Source of the DNA: G963556115 sp963677015
GTDB lineage: Bacteria > Planctomycetota > SZUA-567
DNA: 64,000 nt
NCBI GenBank assembly: GCA_963677015.1
Contig: OY781533.1
Coordinates: 744,001-808,000 of the forward strand
Direction of reading: 5' to 3'
A program made the translations under genes and the position numbers. Position 1 is the first letter of the stretch; every line of letters begins with the position of its first letter. Shown one piece after another: positions 9,600-18,473 of this stretch. The notes beneath the pieces were generated by a model, which was given only the letters and a program-made list of their open reading frames with translations, was not told where the DNA came from and did not search any database.

Positions 9600-10547
9600 A
9601 TGAGTAAAATCAGTTTGAAAATATTTTTTCTTCTCGTCGTTTCTTTATTGGCTGTAACTTCAGGTTATGCTGCAGGGGAATCAGAAACGATTGCGTCATA
9701 TGGTTTCGGTTATGATACCGGTAAAAAGATTATGGAAACTCCGAATCTGGTCGGTACCGCTAAGTTTATCGACGGTTATTCAGATTTTGTCGCGGGTAAG
9801 CAGCCTGTTTATTCACAGGAAGATCTTGCTACTGCCGGTAAAGAGGTAAATAATCTTATTTCAAAGAAGGTCGGAGATAATAAGGATGCTGATGTTCAGA
9901 AAATGATATCTGAGTTGGAGATACCTGAAAAGATCAAGGATACTCTCTCTTATGGATCAGGTTATATGTATGGAGTGCAGCTGGCTGAAGGGCAGGATCT
10001 GATTGATTACAATGCCGTTATCGCAGGTATAAAGGACGCTGTAGCTGAAAAAGAGAGTAAATATACTCCTGAAGAGCGGTCCAAAGCTATGGAAGAAATG
10101 GGTAAACTGTTCAGTGCGAGAATGGAAGAAAAGATGAAGGCTGTTGCTAAGCCAAATGTTGAGGCTGGTGAGAAGTTCATGGCGGAATATAAGAAGCAGG
10201 ATGGTGTGAAGGTTACTCCTGAAGGTATGGCGTATAAAGTAATCAAAGTCGGAACTGGAGCCAGTCCAAAACCAACAGATACTGTAAGAGTAAGCTATGC
10301 CGGTAAGCTGATTGACGGTAAGGAATTTGATAACTCCAGCAAGGAGAAGGACGGCGTTGAGTTTCAGGTTAATCAGGTTGTTGATGGCTGGAAAATGATT
10401 TTGCCTCAAATGAAGGTAGGGGATAAATGGGAGGTTGTGATTCCATATAGCCTAGCCTATGGTCTGCAGGGGCAGCCTTATGGAGAGGTCCCAATCAAGC
10501 CTGGAGACACACTTATTTTTGAAATGGAACTTCTTGGAATCAAATAG
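9600..10547 (+). CDS. Exported FKBP-type peptidyl-prolyl cis-trans isomerase
   Basis: A 315-residue folding helper for the periplasm or cell surface. A signal peptide covers about residues 1-24 (hydrophobic core ending SGYAAG). It is followed by two FKBP N-terminal-type segments (YGFGYDTGKKI near 36 and YGSGYMYGVQL near 120), a long charged helix and a C-terminal FKBP domain from about residue 225 (TVRVSYAGKLIDGKEFDNS, VIPYSLAYG, PGDTLIFEMELLGIK). This is the Mip/FkpA/FklB design, with the N-terminal dimerisation unit apparently duplicated. Ends at a strong terminator. Confidence 0.93.
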   Translation: MSKISLKIFFLLVVSLLAVTSGYAAGESETIASYGFGYDTGKKIMETPNLVGTAKFIDGYSDFVAGKQPVYSQEDLATAGKEVNNLISKKVGDNKDADVQKMISELEIPEKIKDTLSYGSGYMYGVQLAEGQDLIDYNAVIAGIKDAVAEKESKYTPEERSKAMEEMGKLFSARMEEKMKAVAKPNVEAGEKFMAEYKKQDGVKVTPEGMAYKVIKVGTGASPKPTDTVRVSYAGKLIDGKEFDNSSKEKDGVEFQVNQVVDGWKMILPQMKVGDKWEVVIPYSLAYGLQGQPYGEVPIKPGDTLIFEMELLGIK

Positions 10548-10579
10548 TTGTTTGTACAAGCTTAGATTCTTATCATGGG

Positions 10580-10612
10580 GACTGCCGTTTTGGGCAGTCT
10601 CTTTTTTTTTTG
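10580..10612 (+). terminator. Terminator of the FKBP gene
   Basis: GACTGCC pairs with GGCAGTC across a 6-base loop, followed by a run of ten T residues. Confidence 0.88.
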
Positions 10613-10731
10613 GCTATGGGAATTATATTTTGGTGTTTATCTGTTATTAATATCAGCTTGAGCTGTTTCAGGTTTTAAGGGTGCCAGTATCTGCCGTGTT
10701 GGTATTGACAGTAGTCGGGGTATATAATAAT

Positions 10732-10768
10732 AAAAGAGCACCGGACTGATAAAGTCCGGTGCTCTTTA
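10732..10768 (-). terminator. Terminator of the small Cys-rich lipoprotein gene
   Basis: AAAGAGCACCGGACT pairs with AGTCCGGTGCTCTTT around a short loop. The minus-strand side is followed by TTTTATTATT, so it terminates the small gene at 10787-10924 and may also work on the plus strand. Confidence 0.82.
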
Positions 10769-10786
10769 TAAAACAGTTTATTTTTA

Positions 10787-10924
10787 TTACAGGTCGCAAG
10801 TAGAGCATGGAGCGCAAGTAGTGCACTCAACAGTTTCGGTTTCGCAGGTGTTGCAAGCTGAACAACCAGAAACAAAGATAACAGTACCAACAACGAGTGT
10901 AGCAAGAATAATTTTACGTAGCAT
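10787..10924 (-). CDS. Small Cys-rich lipoprotein, 45 residues, unknown function
   Basis: A complete tiny gene: GGAG 7 bases before the ATG, 45 codons, TAA, then a strong terminator. Residues 1-20 form a lipoprotein signal (MLRKIILATL start, lipobox VSGC with C21). The predicted mature peptide has only 25 residues, seven of them Cys, at 21, 24, 27, 34, 37, 40 and 43, nearly all in Cys-x2-Cys spacing. The rest is Thr and Glu rich with no basic residue. The pattern suggests metal binding or a disulfide-linked surface peptide; neither is proven. Small toxin-release lipoproteins (entericidin type) are another possibility by size. I do not recognise the family. Confidence 0.75.
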   Translation of the reverse strand: MLRKIILATLVVGTVIFVSGCSACNTCETETVECTTCAPCSTCDL

Positions 10925-11039
10925 TTTTTTCTCCTAAAAAATATGTAGTGATTGTACAAAAACAAAAGTACCCCTATACTTTACACTTATAATAATAAAC
11001 ACTTTTGTATTTTTTCACAAGTAGAAAAAATATTAAATT

Positions 11040-11073
11040 AACAAAAGACCGACAGTATTGCCGGTCTTTTGTT
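11040..11073 (-). terminator. Terminator of transketolase
   Basis: ACAAAAGACCGGC-type stem: AACAAAAGACCG pairs with CGGTCTTTTGTT around a short loop, about 22 bases after the tkt stop on the minus strand. Confidence 0.8.
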
Positions 11074-11094
11074 GATGTTAAAAATCTGATAAAT

Positions 11095-13125
11095 TTAGAA
11101 GCCAGCTTCTGCGAGTTTATCAAGTACTGAGTCAACAGTGAAACCGTACTTTTCGCCGACTAACTTCGCTGGAGCAGAGGTTCCGAAGTCGTCCATGCCG
11201 ATGAAGATGCCGTCTTCGCCGAGAATTCCTTCCCAGCCTTGAATAACACCTGCTTCAATGACTACACGGTTCTTGAATCTCTTTGGCAGTACCTTCTGGC
11301 GGTAGCCTTCGCTCTGCTGATTGAATAGATCAAGACTTGGCATGCTGACAACACGTACTGTGCGGCCTGAGTCGCGAAGTACTTTGGCGACGTCAAGTGC
11401 AAGGTGTACTTCACTGCCTGAAGCAATGATACAGATCTCGGCAACACCGTCAGGGTCTTTTTCCAGAATGTAACCACCCTTTAGCGTATCCTTGGCTGGA
11501 GCGTGGGTCTCGCGATCTATAGTTGCGAGATTCTGACGGGTCAGAGTGATAACTGTAGGTCCGTCTTTTTTAGCCAGAGCATACTGGTAAGCGTATGCGG
11601 CCTCATTAGCATCTGCAGGACGGAATGTCTCTACATTTGGTATGCAGCGCAGTGCTGCAAGATGTTCGATTGGCTGATGGGTTGGACCGTCTTCTCCGAC
11701 ATAGATGCTGTCATGAGTAAAGATGTAGAGTGTCTGCAGTTTTGAAAGTGCTGACATGCGGATAGCAGGACGCAGGTAATCGCTGAAGACAAAGAATGTA
11801 GCGCAGAATGGAATAAATCCGCCGTGTGCTGCAAGACCATTACTGATCTGTCCCATAGCATGTTCACGTACACCATAATGAATGTTACGTGCAAGATACA
11901 TTTCTGGCTCAATGAATGGGAATTTGGTGAACTCTCCCTTACTGATAAAGGTCTTGTTTGATTCGACAAGGTCCGCAGATCCGCCAACAAGTTCAGGAAT
12001 AGCTTCGGCAAAGATATCAAGTATCTTACCGCCTGAAGCTCTGGTGGCAGCAACAAAATCAGCAGCGTATTCAGGGGTGGCATTTTTCCATTGCTTTGGC
12101 AGTTCTCCGCTCATTACGCGCAGGAATTCTTTGGCAATGCTGCTGTGCTTGTTCTGGTAATCCTCTACCAGCGCATCCCATTCCTTACGCTTGCTGCTCC
12201 ATTCCTGTTTGCGTTTTTCGAAGAAGGCTGTAACCTCTGCCGGTACCTGGAAGGTTTCATCTGACCAGCCGATTGCGGCCTTACCAGCAGCGATTTCTTC
12301 CGGACCCAGAGGAGCACCGTGAGCACTTGGCTGACCTTCCTTATTTGGCGCACCCTTACCTATATGGGTTGTTGCAACAATAAGGCTTGGCTTGCTGGTC
12401 TCTGCCTTTGCAGCTTCAATAGCTGCGGCGATAGCTGCATGGTCATGGCCGTCAATACGCTGTACGTGCCAGCCATCAGCTTCATAGCGCTTACCAACAT
12501 CTTCGGTGAAGCAGATCTCGGTTTTACCGTCAATCTGAATGCCGTTCTTATCATAGAATGCAATTATACGGTTGAGTTTCAAATGACCGGCCAGACTTGC
12601 TGCTTCCTGAGTTATACCTTCCTGATTACAGCCGTCACCCATCAGAACGTATGTATAATGATCGGTAACTTCGTAGCTTGGTGTATTATACATCTCGCTG
12701 AGCATTCTTTCAGCCAGAGCCATACCGGTGGCGGCGGTGAAACCGGCACCTAGAGGACCGGTGGTGAAGTCGACGCCTTTGGTGTGGAACAGTTCAGGGT
12801 GTCCAGGTGTCAGGCTGTCAAGCTGACGGAATTTTTTGAGTTCGTCGAGCGGAATGAATCCGGCAAGGTAGAGCATTGAGTATAGCAGCATTGATCCGTG
12901 ACCTGCTGAGAGGATAAAACGGTCGCGATTGTACCATTTATCATCGTCCGGGTCGATATTGATGGCTCTGCTCATAATTACGGCGGCGATGTCGGCACAT
13001 CCCATTGGAAGTCCCGGGTGACCGCTGTTTGCTGCCTGCACACCATCGGCTGCCAGCCATCTGATGGTGTTTGCGATTTGTTGTGAAAGTTCTGCGTCCA
13101 GCGCAGGTGCCAATTTTTCACTCAT
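11095..13125 (-). CDS. tkt: Transketolase
   Basis: The thiamine-diphosphate enzyme moves two-carbon units between sugar phosphates in the pentose phosphate pathway. The 676 residues are full length. Visible motifs: NSGHPGLPMG near the N-terminus, the ThDP/Mg site GDGCNQEGITQEAASLAGHLKLN ending in a YDKNGIQIDG segment, and the pyrimidine domain HYGVREHAMGQISNG and HDSIYVGEDGPTHQPIEHLAALR. The ATG at 13125 (MSEKLAP) has AGGAG 8 bases upstream; an upstream ATG at 13179 lacks one. Divergent from ribokinase, with palindromic sites in between. Confidence 0.97.
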   Translation of the reverse strand: MSEKLAPALDAELSQQIANTIRWLAADGVQAANSGHPGLPMGCADIAAVIMSRAINIDPDDDKWYNRDRFILSAGHGSMLLYSMLYLAGFIPLDELKKFRQLDSLTPGHPELFHTKGVDFTTGPLGAGFTAATGMALAERMLSEMYNTPSYEVTDHYTYVLMGDGCNQEGITQEAASLAGHLKLNRIIAFYDKNGIQIDGKTEICFTEDVGKRYEADGWHVQRIDGHDHAAIAAAIEAAKAETSKPSLIVATTHIGKGAPNKEGQPSAHGAPLGPEEIAAGKAAIGWSDETFQVPAEVTAFFEKRKQEWSSKRKEWDALVEDYQNKHSSIAKEFLRVMSGELPKQWKNATPEYAADFVAATRASGGKILDIFAEAIPELVGGSADLVESNKTFISKGEFTKFPFIEPEMYLARNIHYGVREHAMGQISNGLAAHGGFIPFCATFFVFSDYLRPAIRMSALSKLQTLYIFTHDSIYVGEDGPTHQPIEHLAALRCIPNVETFRPADANEAAYAYQYALAKKDGPTVITLTRQNLATIDRETHAPAKDTLKGGYILEKDPDGVAEICIIASGSEVHLALDVAKVLRDSGRTVRVVSMPSLDLFNQQSEGYRQKVLPKRFKNRVVIEAGVIQGWEGILGEDGIFIGMDDFGTSAPAKLVGEKYGFTVDSVLDKLAEAGF

Positions 13126-13324
13126 TGAATAATCTCCTCTTGTTTCCTGGTAAAAGTTCGTGTTATCTGCTGCATCCATCTAAAACATAAGCACTATTTA
13201 TATTCTGATATAAAAATATCTTTTTTCAGAATGAATATGATAATTTGATTCTGATATTTTCTTTTAACTTGTGAAAACTATGAGTAAACAATCCTCAAAC
13301 AATAGATTTTAAATACTATATTTT

Positions 13325-13342
13325 TATACTTTCGAAAGTATA
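13325..13342. promoter_or_regulatory. Perfect 18-bp palindrome, candidate operator
   Basis: TATACTTTCGAAAGTATA reads the same on both strands. Ten bases further on is a second dyad with the same CTTTCGA core. Placement between divergent carbohydrate genes suits a repressor site. Confidence 0.55.
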
Positions 13343-13352
13343 AGAAAAAAAA

Positions 13353-13371
13353 TCGAAAGACTAGCTTTCGA
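13353..13371. promoter_or_regulatory. Second dyad, TCGAAAG-ACTAG-CTTTCGA
   Basis: Seven-base inverted repeat with a 5-base spacer, sharing the TTTCGA half-site with the palindrome at 13325-13342. The pair looks like two binding sites for one dimeric regulator. Confidence 0.5.
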
Positions 13372-13697
13372 AACAAAGTTTAGCGTAAAATATGAAGAAA
13401 ATGCTGTAACATCCTAATATTAAAGGTATTGTGTGCCGCATTTTGGTTGCGTATATCATATTTAAATACAGTATATTGTGATGTATTTTACGTAAATTCA
13501 TAAATAGGTCAAGAAATTATTCTTTTCGTAAGTTGTTTAAATATTTAACCCAGATAATTTTACATTATCTGAAGAGGTTCATGTTTTTACTTTAAAGCGT
13601 AGTGGTTTCAGTAATAAAACAATTGATTTATTTGTCGGCTCTGTTATGATCTTAAATGGTGTTTAGAGGGAGCAGTCTTATAATGTAGGAGATACAG

Positions 13698-14615
13698 ATG
13701 GGAGATGTTATTGTTGTTGGAAGTTCAAATACCGATCTGGTGTTGAATGTTCCTGATATACCCAAGCCGGGGCAGACACTGTCCGGAAGCAGTTTTAATA
13801 CAACTGGAGGCGGTAAGGGGGCAAATCAGGCGGTTGCGGTAGCTAGAGCGAGTACTTCCGACCAGAAGACATATTTTGTGGCATGTGTCGGGGATGATGA
13901 TCTGGGAGTAAGTGCCCTGAAGAGTTATACCAAAGAGGGTATTGTTACCGATTATATAAGTATTGAGAAAAATGTTTCGTCCGGGGTGGCGCTGATTTTT
14001 GTCGCGGATTCAGGCGAAAATTCGATTGGTATCAATCCTGGTGCTAATGGCAGGTTGAGTGAGAGTCATCTTGCTGCTGCCGGGGATGCTATTGCCGGAT
14101 CGGATGTCATGTTGACCCAGCTTGAAGTTCCGATTTCTACAGTAATGACGGCTCTTGGAATGGCTAGAGCCTCAGGCACCAAGACAATTTTAAATCCGGC
14201 ACCGGCTGCGGAGCTTCCGGCTGAGATGTTTGCGCTCCTTGATTATTTTACACCGAATCAGACTGAGACCGAGATGTTTACCGGGGTATTCCCGGATAAT
14301 GAGGAGAGTGCCCGCAAGGCGGCAAAGATACTGCTGTCTAAAGGGGTGGGGAATATTATCATTACCATGGGTAGTGAGGGTTCATTCTGTATGAATGAGG
14401 ATATTGCGGAATTTGTACCGGCGCTGAAGGTTAAAGCGATTGACACGGTTGCTGCCGGTGACACCTTTAACGGCGCTTTTGCTGCGGCAATAGCCAGAGG
14501 AGAAGAGCTTATAAGTGCATTGAATACCGCGACGGTTGCAGGTGCTATAGCTGTTACCCGCAAAGGCGCACAGGAGTCGGCTCCATATCTTGAGGAGATT
14601 AAAGAAAAGCTGTAA
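13698..14615 (+). CDS. rbsK: Ribokinase (PfkB family sugar kinase)
   Basis: Phosphorylates ribose to ribose-5-phosphate with ATP. The 305-residue protein has the ribokinase start (VVGSSNTDLVL), the first PfkB signature (NTTGGGKGANQAVAVARA) and the catalytic signature DTVAAGDTFNGAFAAAIARG, where the Asp of AAGD is the base. The TAGGAG ribosome site lies upstream of the ATG. No ribose transporter is adjacent. Together with the divergent transketolase it links pentose salvage to the pentose phosphate pathway. Confidence 0.93.
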   Translation: MGDVIVVGSSNTDLVLNVPDIPKPGQTLSGSSFNTTGGGKGANQAVAVARASTSDQKTYFVACVGDDDLGVSALKSYTKEGIVTDYISIEKNVSSGVALIFVADSGENSIGINPGANGRLSESHLAAAGDAIAGSDVMLTQLEVPISTVMTALGMARASGTKTILNPAPAAELPAEMFALLDYFTPNQTETEMFTGVFPDNEESARKAAKILLSKGVGNIIITMGSEGSFCMNEDIAEFVPALKVKAIDTVAAGDTFNGAFAAAIARGEELISALNTATVAGAIAVTRKGAQESAPYLEEIKEKL

Positions 14616-14640
14616 TTCTCTTTTTGGGGATTGAATTATA

Positions 14641-14679
14641 AATAATAGCGAAGACTCCGGTCTTCGCTATTATTTTTTT
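14641..14679 (+). terminator. Terminator of ribokinase
   Basis: AATAATAGCGAAGAC pairs with GTCTTCGCTATTATT around TCCG, followed by T residues. Very strong. Confidence 0.9.
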
Positions 14680-15463
14680 GTGAAGGGGTTAAATGAATCA
14701 GCTGTTTTACAGGTACGGTCGGTGTTTTTGTGGTGCTGACAGTCAGGATTCGCTGTAGTGTTTAACCAAGCATTTGCGGAATTATTTTCAATTCTGAAAC
14801 GTAAGAAACAAATATCGGGTAAATGATCGTTTGTCAGTGATGTGATGTTTTGAATTTATGGTCAAAAAATAAGTGTAACTGGCATAACTTTTTTTTGTAG
14901 TAATAAGAATTAACTGTTTTATTCTGGAATAAAGCTTAAAATAAATATAGTGTGTTGTTTGTGGTTTTAGTTGTATAAAGAAATGTGGTCTCTTTTCTCT
15001 TAGCGGAAATTTTAAGTGGTAAATATATCTTCTTTGCCCGGAATATGTTGTATTGTATGTGTTATGCAGTAAAGTTGCGTAACTCGGAGGTTCGGTTTTA
15101 AACAAAATCAGCAAAAGATTACAAAATAAAAAAATATAACTTGATTAAGAAAAAAACAAGTGTAAAGTAACAAAGTGGCGTAACTAATTATATCTTATAT
15201 ATGATTGGTTCTGAATGTTTGGATTTGAGCTTAAAAATTTTGAATAAATTTGTGCTGTTGTCTCCAAAGAGGGTGACAACTCTTGTGTGTGTTATGGGTA
15301 TCTGATGTTTTGGGTATTGTTTGTTGTGCTGCGATTTTGGTGAGGATAGCCTATCGGAAGTGTTTAATCCAGGTGAATAATGTGTTCTGATATGTGTGGG
15401 TATCTTCAGGATCTTAGTTTGCTCAGAATCGAGGTATGATGACAGCTGATTGTGTAGGAGTTT
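14680..15463. other. Long intergenic region upstream of the sugar ABC operon
   Basis: About 780 bases, AT-rich and then TG-rich near the operon. It should hold the operon promoter, but no clear one was chosen. GATAG-C-CTATC at 15345-15355 is a small dyad about 110 bases before the first gene. A 21-codon frame at 14693 has AAGGGG before it but no other support. Confidence 0.45.
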
Positions 15464-15466
15464 ATG

Positions 15467-16675
15467 ATGGCTGGAGTAACTCTTGATAAGGTTTATAAGA
15501 TTTATGAAAACGGGTATGAAGCAGTAAAGAATTTCAACCTTGAAATTATTGACAGTGAATTTCTGGTGCTGGTCGGTCCTTCCGGTTGCGGTAAGTCAAC
15601 GACACTGCGGATGATTGCCGGATTGGAGAGCAATACTAAAGGAAATATCAAGATTGGGGATAAGGTGGTTAATGACACGCCTCCTAAGGATCGTGATATT
15701 GCAATGGTATTTCAGAATTATGCGCTTTATCCGCATATGTCAGTCTACAAAAATATGGCCTTCGGTCTGAAACTTCGTAAATTTCCCAAAGCTGAAATTG
15801 ATAAACGTGTGAAGAATGCTTCAAAGATATTGGGGCTTGATGCTCTATTAAACCGTAAGCCGTCACAGCTGTCCGGGGGGCAACGGCAGCGGGTGGCTAT
15901 GGGGCGGGCTATCGTGCGCGAACCAAAGGCATTTCTGTTTGATGAACCGTTGTCAAATCTTGATGCAAAGATGCGTGTTGAGATGCGTAAAGAGATTCTG
16001 ATGCTTCATGAGCGTATTGATACTACTATGATCTATGTTACGCATGATCAGATTGAGGCGATGACTCTGGGAGACCGTATCTGTGTAATGAATGTCGGGG
16101 TGATAGAGCAGGTTGGGGAACCGCGTATAATCTTTGATTATCCTGCTACCTTGTTTGTTGCGCGTTTTATCGGTACTCCGCCGATGAATCTTTTTGCCGG
16201 CAAGCTGCTGGTAAGCGGTTCGGGGTATCGTTTCTCAGGCGGTGATGTTGAAATGGAGCTTCCGCCGCACATGCAGGAGCTGCTCAAAGGTAAAGAGAAC
16301 GGTCTTGATGTTTTTCTGGGTATACGTCCGAGAGCATTTACACTGAAGGAAGCATATGAAGGTGATGCTTCTGCGTTGCCGGTTATACGTGGAACTCCCG
16401 GAATTTCAGAGATGCTTGGAGAAGAGATACTTCTGCATATGACCAATGATGAGCATGAGTTTATAGCCAGTGTTGAGCCCAAGTATGAGGGTAGTATACG
16501 CCGGGATAATGTGGAATTTGTCGTTGATCTGGAGCTGGCACATATCTTTGATATGAAGAGTAAGAGGAATCTGACCATTCCTCCTGAGCTGGTAAATGAT
16601 ACTACTCTCTGGACCAGGCGAATAACACAGCGTAGTGAACGCAGACGTAAAAAAATGCAGGAAGAGCTGGTCTGA
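15467..16675 (+). CDS. Sugar ABC transporter ATPase (MsmX/UgpC/MalK type)
   Basis: Energises uptake of oligosaccharides through the two permeases of this operon. About 402 residues: Walker A GPSGCGKST, Q-loop VFQNYALYPHMSV, signature LSGGQRQRVAMGRAIVREP, Walker B FLFDEPLSNLDAKMR and H-loop YVTHDQIEAMTLGD, followed by the C-terminal TOBE-type domain (about 240-370) seen in MalK and UgpC. The ATG at 15467 has AGGAG 6 bases upstream; an ATG at 15464 is just before it. Unusually, the ATPase is first in the operon, before the hydrolase and binding protein. The C-terminus is very basic (RSERRRKKMQ). Confidence 0.95.
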   Translation: MAGVTLDKVYKIYENGYEAVKNFNLEIIDSEFLVLVGPSGCGKSTTLRMIAGLESNTKGNIKIGDKVVNDTPPKDRDIAMVFQNYALYPHMSVYKNMAFGLKLRKFPKAEIDKRVKNASKILGLDALLNRKPSQLSGGQRQRVAMGRAIVREPKAFLFDEPLSNLDAKMRVEMRKEILMLHERIDTTMIYVTHDQIEAMTLGDRICVMNVGVIEQVGEPRIIFDYPATLFVARFIGTPPMNLFAGKLLVSGSGYRFSGGDVEMELPPHMQELLKGKENGLDVFLGIRPRAFTLKEAYEGDASALPVIRGTPGISEMLGEEILLHMTNDEHEFIASVEPKYEGSIRRDNVEFVVDLELAHIFDMKSKRNLTIPPELVNDTTLWTRRITQRSERRRKKMQEELV

Positions 16676-16702
16676 ATTCTTTTGCGCATGAATCAAATAA
16701 TT

Positions 16703-16731
16703 TTGACTTAACTCTCGTTAAGGTTTTATAA
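16703..16731 (+). promoter_or_regulatory. Possible internal promoter with dyad, before the glucosidase gene
   Basis: TTGACT, a 17-base spacer and TTATAA. The spacer begins with a dyad, CTTAAC-TCTC-GTTAAG (16707-16722), which would place an operator between -35 and -10. Both parts are short and may be chance. Confidence 0.35.
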
Positions 16732-16768
16732 CTGATCTCTTATTTAATATTAAAATCTGGAGCTAATA

Positions 16769-18394
16769 ATGGACTATAAAGATTTGATAATGTATCAGAT
16801 TTATCCGCGCAGCTATTATGACAGCAACAATGATGGAATCGGTGATATCCCTGGAATAACACTCAAGCTGGATTATATAGCATCGCTGGGAATTAATGCG
16901 ATCTGGCTTTCTCCTTTCTTTACCTCGCCGATGAAGGATTTCGGCTATGACATCTCTGATTACTGTGACGTTGATCCAATGTTCGGTACCCTTGATGACT
17001 ACCGCAAGATGCTGGATAAGGCACATTCTCTAGGCATAAAAGTGATTATAGATCAGGTGCTGAGCCATACCTCGGACAAACATCCGTGGTTTGTTGAGAG
17101 CCGTTCCAGTCGTGATAACAGCAAGGCGGACTGGTATGTCTGGACGGATATGGAGGCTGATGGTACACCGCCGAATAACTGGCTGTCTATCTTTGGCGGT
17201 CCCGCCTGGCAGTTTGATACCTCACGTGGTCAGTACTATATGCATAACTTTCTGGTTTCTCAGCCGGATCTTAATTTTCATAATCCAGAGGTGCAGGATG
17301 CGGTGCTGGCGGTAAGTGAGTTCTGGCTGGATCAGGGAACCGACGGTTTCCGTTTTGATACCGCTAATTTTTATTTTTGTGATAAAGAGCTGCGCAGTAA
17401 TCCTCCCTGGGAGGATCAGAGTGTTCACGGACGCGGCGGTGGTACCGGTTTTAATCCGTATGCGATGCAGGCTCATAAATATGATAAAACTCAGCCGGAG
17501 AATATCGAGTTCTTCAAGCGTATGCGGAAGCTGGCTGACTCTAAAGGAGCGGTTGTCATGGTCGGGGAGATTGGAAGTGATTATGGTCTGCAGACGATTG
17601 CAGAGTATACTTCCGGTGATGATAAGCTTCAGACCTGTTATGGCTTTGATCTTATGGAAGAGGATTGTGACGGCAAGTATATATATGAAGTGCTTCAAAA
17701 TGCCAAGAAGTATCTGGATGATTCGTATATTTGCTGGGCAACGAGCAATCATGATGTAGTGCGGGTTGCTTCACGCTGGAAGGTTGACGGGGTGGCTCCA
17801 GAGCAGATAAGCAAGTTTGCAATGGCGCTCTTGACTGCCAATCGGGGTATGCCGTGTTTCTATCAGGGAGAGGAACTCGGTCTCGGTGAAGCTGATGTTC
17901 CGTATGAGTTGTTGCAGGATCCGTATGGTATTGAGTTCTGGCCGAATTTCAAAGGACGTGACGGTTGCCGGACGCCAATGGTCTGGACCTCGGATTCAGG
18001 AGGTGGATTCAATACTTCAGGTCAGTCATGGCTGCCGGTTGTTGAAGATCATCTTGCGCATTCTGTTGCGGCACTTGAAGGCAAGCAGGGTACAACCCTT
18101 GATTGTATACGCAAGCTCTGCGGATTGCGGCATTCTTCTTCTGCTCTTAAGTATGGAGAGATCGCAGTGGCCTCGGCTGATGAGGCAGGAAATGTTTTCA
18201 GTATCTTACGCGAGTATGAAGATGAGCGGATAATCTTTATTTTCAACGGGTCGGCAACGGTTGAGAAGGTTGAGCTCGCTTTCGCGTGTGGTCTGAATCA
18301 ATTATGGAGTGAATTTGACTTCGGAGCTGAGATAGTTGAAGATAAAATTGTACTTGAGCCTTATGGCGTTTATGTCGGTTTGAGTCGGGTGTGA
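16769..18394 (+). CDS. GH13 alpha-glucosidase, cytoplasmic
   Basis: A 541-residue retaining alpha-glucosidase with no signal peptide, so it would hydrolyse oligosaccharides after uptake. GH13 motifs are complete: YPRSYYDSNNDGIGDIPGI at the start, nucleophile D197 in DGFRFDTANF, acid/base E267 in MVGEIG, and D329 in SNHDVVR, plus the QGEELG segment. The start without a Ca-site insertion and the segment around FNPYAMQAHKYDKTQPEN resemble the AglA-type alpha-glucosidases (GH13 subfamily 23). Placed inside the ABC operon between ATPase and binding protein, it argues for an alpha-glucoside (maltose, sucrose or isomaltose type) substrate; the exact sugar cannot be read. Confidence 0.93.
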   Translation: MDYKDLIMYQIYPRSYYDSNNDGIGDIPGITLKLDYIASLGINAIWLSPFFTSPMKDFGYDISDYCDVDPMFGTLDDYRKMLDKAHSLGIKVIIDQVLSHTSDKHPWFVESRSSRDNSKADWYVWTDMEADGTPPNNWLSIFGGPAWQFDTSRGQYYMHNFLVSQPDLNFHNPEVQDAVLAVSEFWLDQGTDGFRFDTANFYFCDKELRSNPPWEDQSVHGRGGGTGFNPYAMQAHKYDKTQPENIEFFKRMRKLADSKGAVVMVGEIGSDYGLQTIAEYTSGDDKLQTCYGFDLMEEDCDGKYIYEVLQNAKKYLDDSYICWATSNHDVVRVASRWKVDGVAPEQISKFAMALLTANRGMPCFYQGEELGLGEADVPYELLQDPYGIEFWPNFKGRDGCRTPMVWTSDSGGGFNTSGQSWLPVVEDHLAHSVAALEGKQGTTLDCIRKLCGLRHSSSALKYGEIAVASADEAGNVFSILREYEDERIIFIFNGSATVEKVELAFACGLNQLWSEFDFGAEIVEDKIVLEPYGVYVGLSRV

Positions 18395-18473
18395 TAGTGT
18401 TGTGTGTGGTGTTGGCTGTGTTTTTCAGGTCACACTCTCGTTATTTTACTGGTTTTGTTTTAAGGAGCGTGTT

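Larger units (their letters stand above)
13126..13697. other. Divergent intergenic region, tkt / ribokinase
   Basis: AT-rich spacer carrying both upstream regions. It holds the two palindromes listed separately at 13325-13371. The sequence ATTCTGATAT appears twice near the tkt side. No coding frame or RNA gene seen. Confidence 0.5.

Noticed and set aside
14693..14758. 21-codon frame with AAGGGG before it
   Set aside because: No terminator, no recognisable signal and too short; one ribosome-site-like run is not enough.
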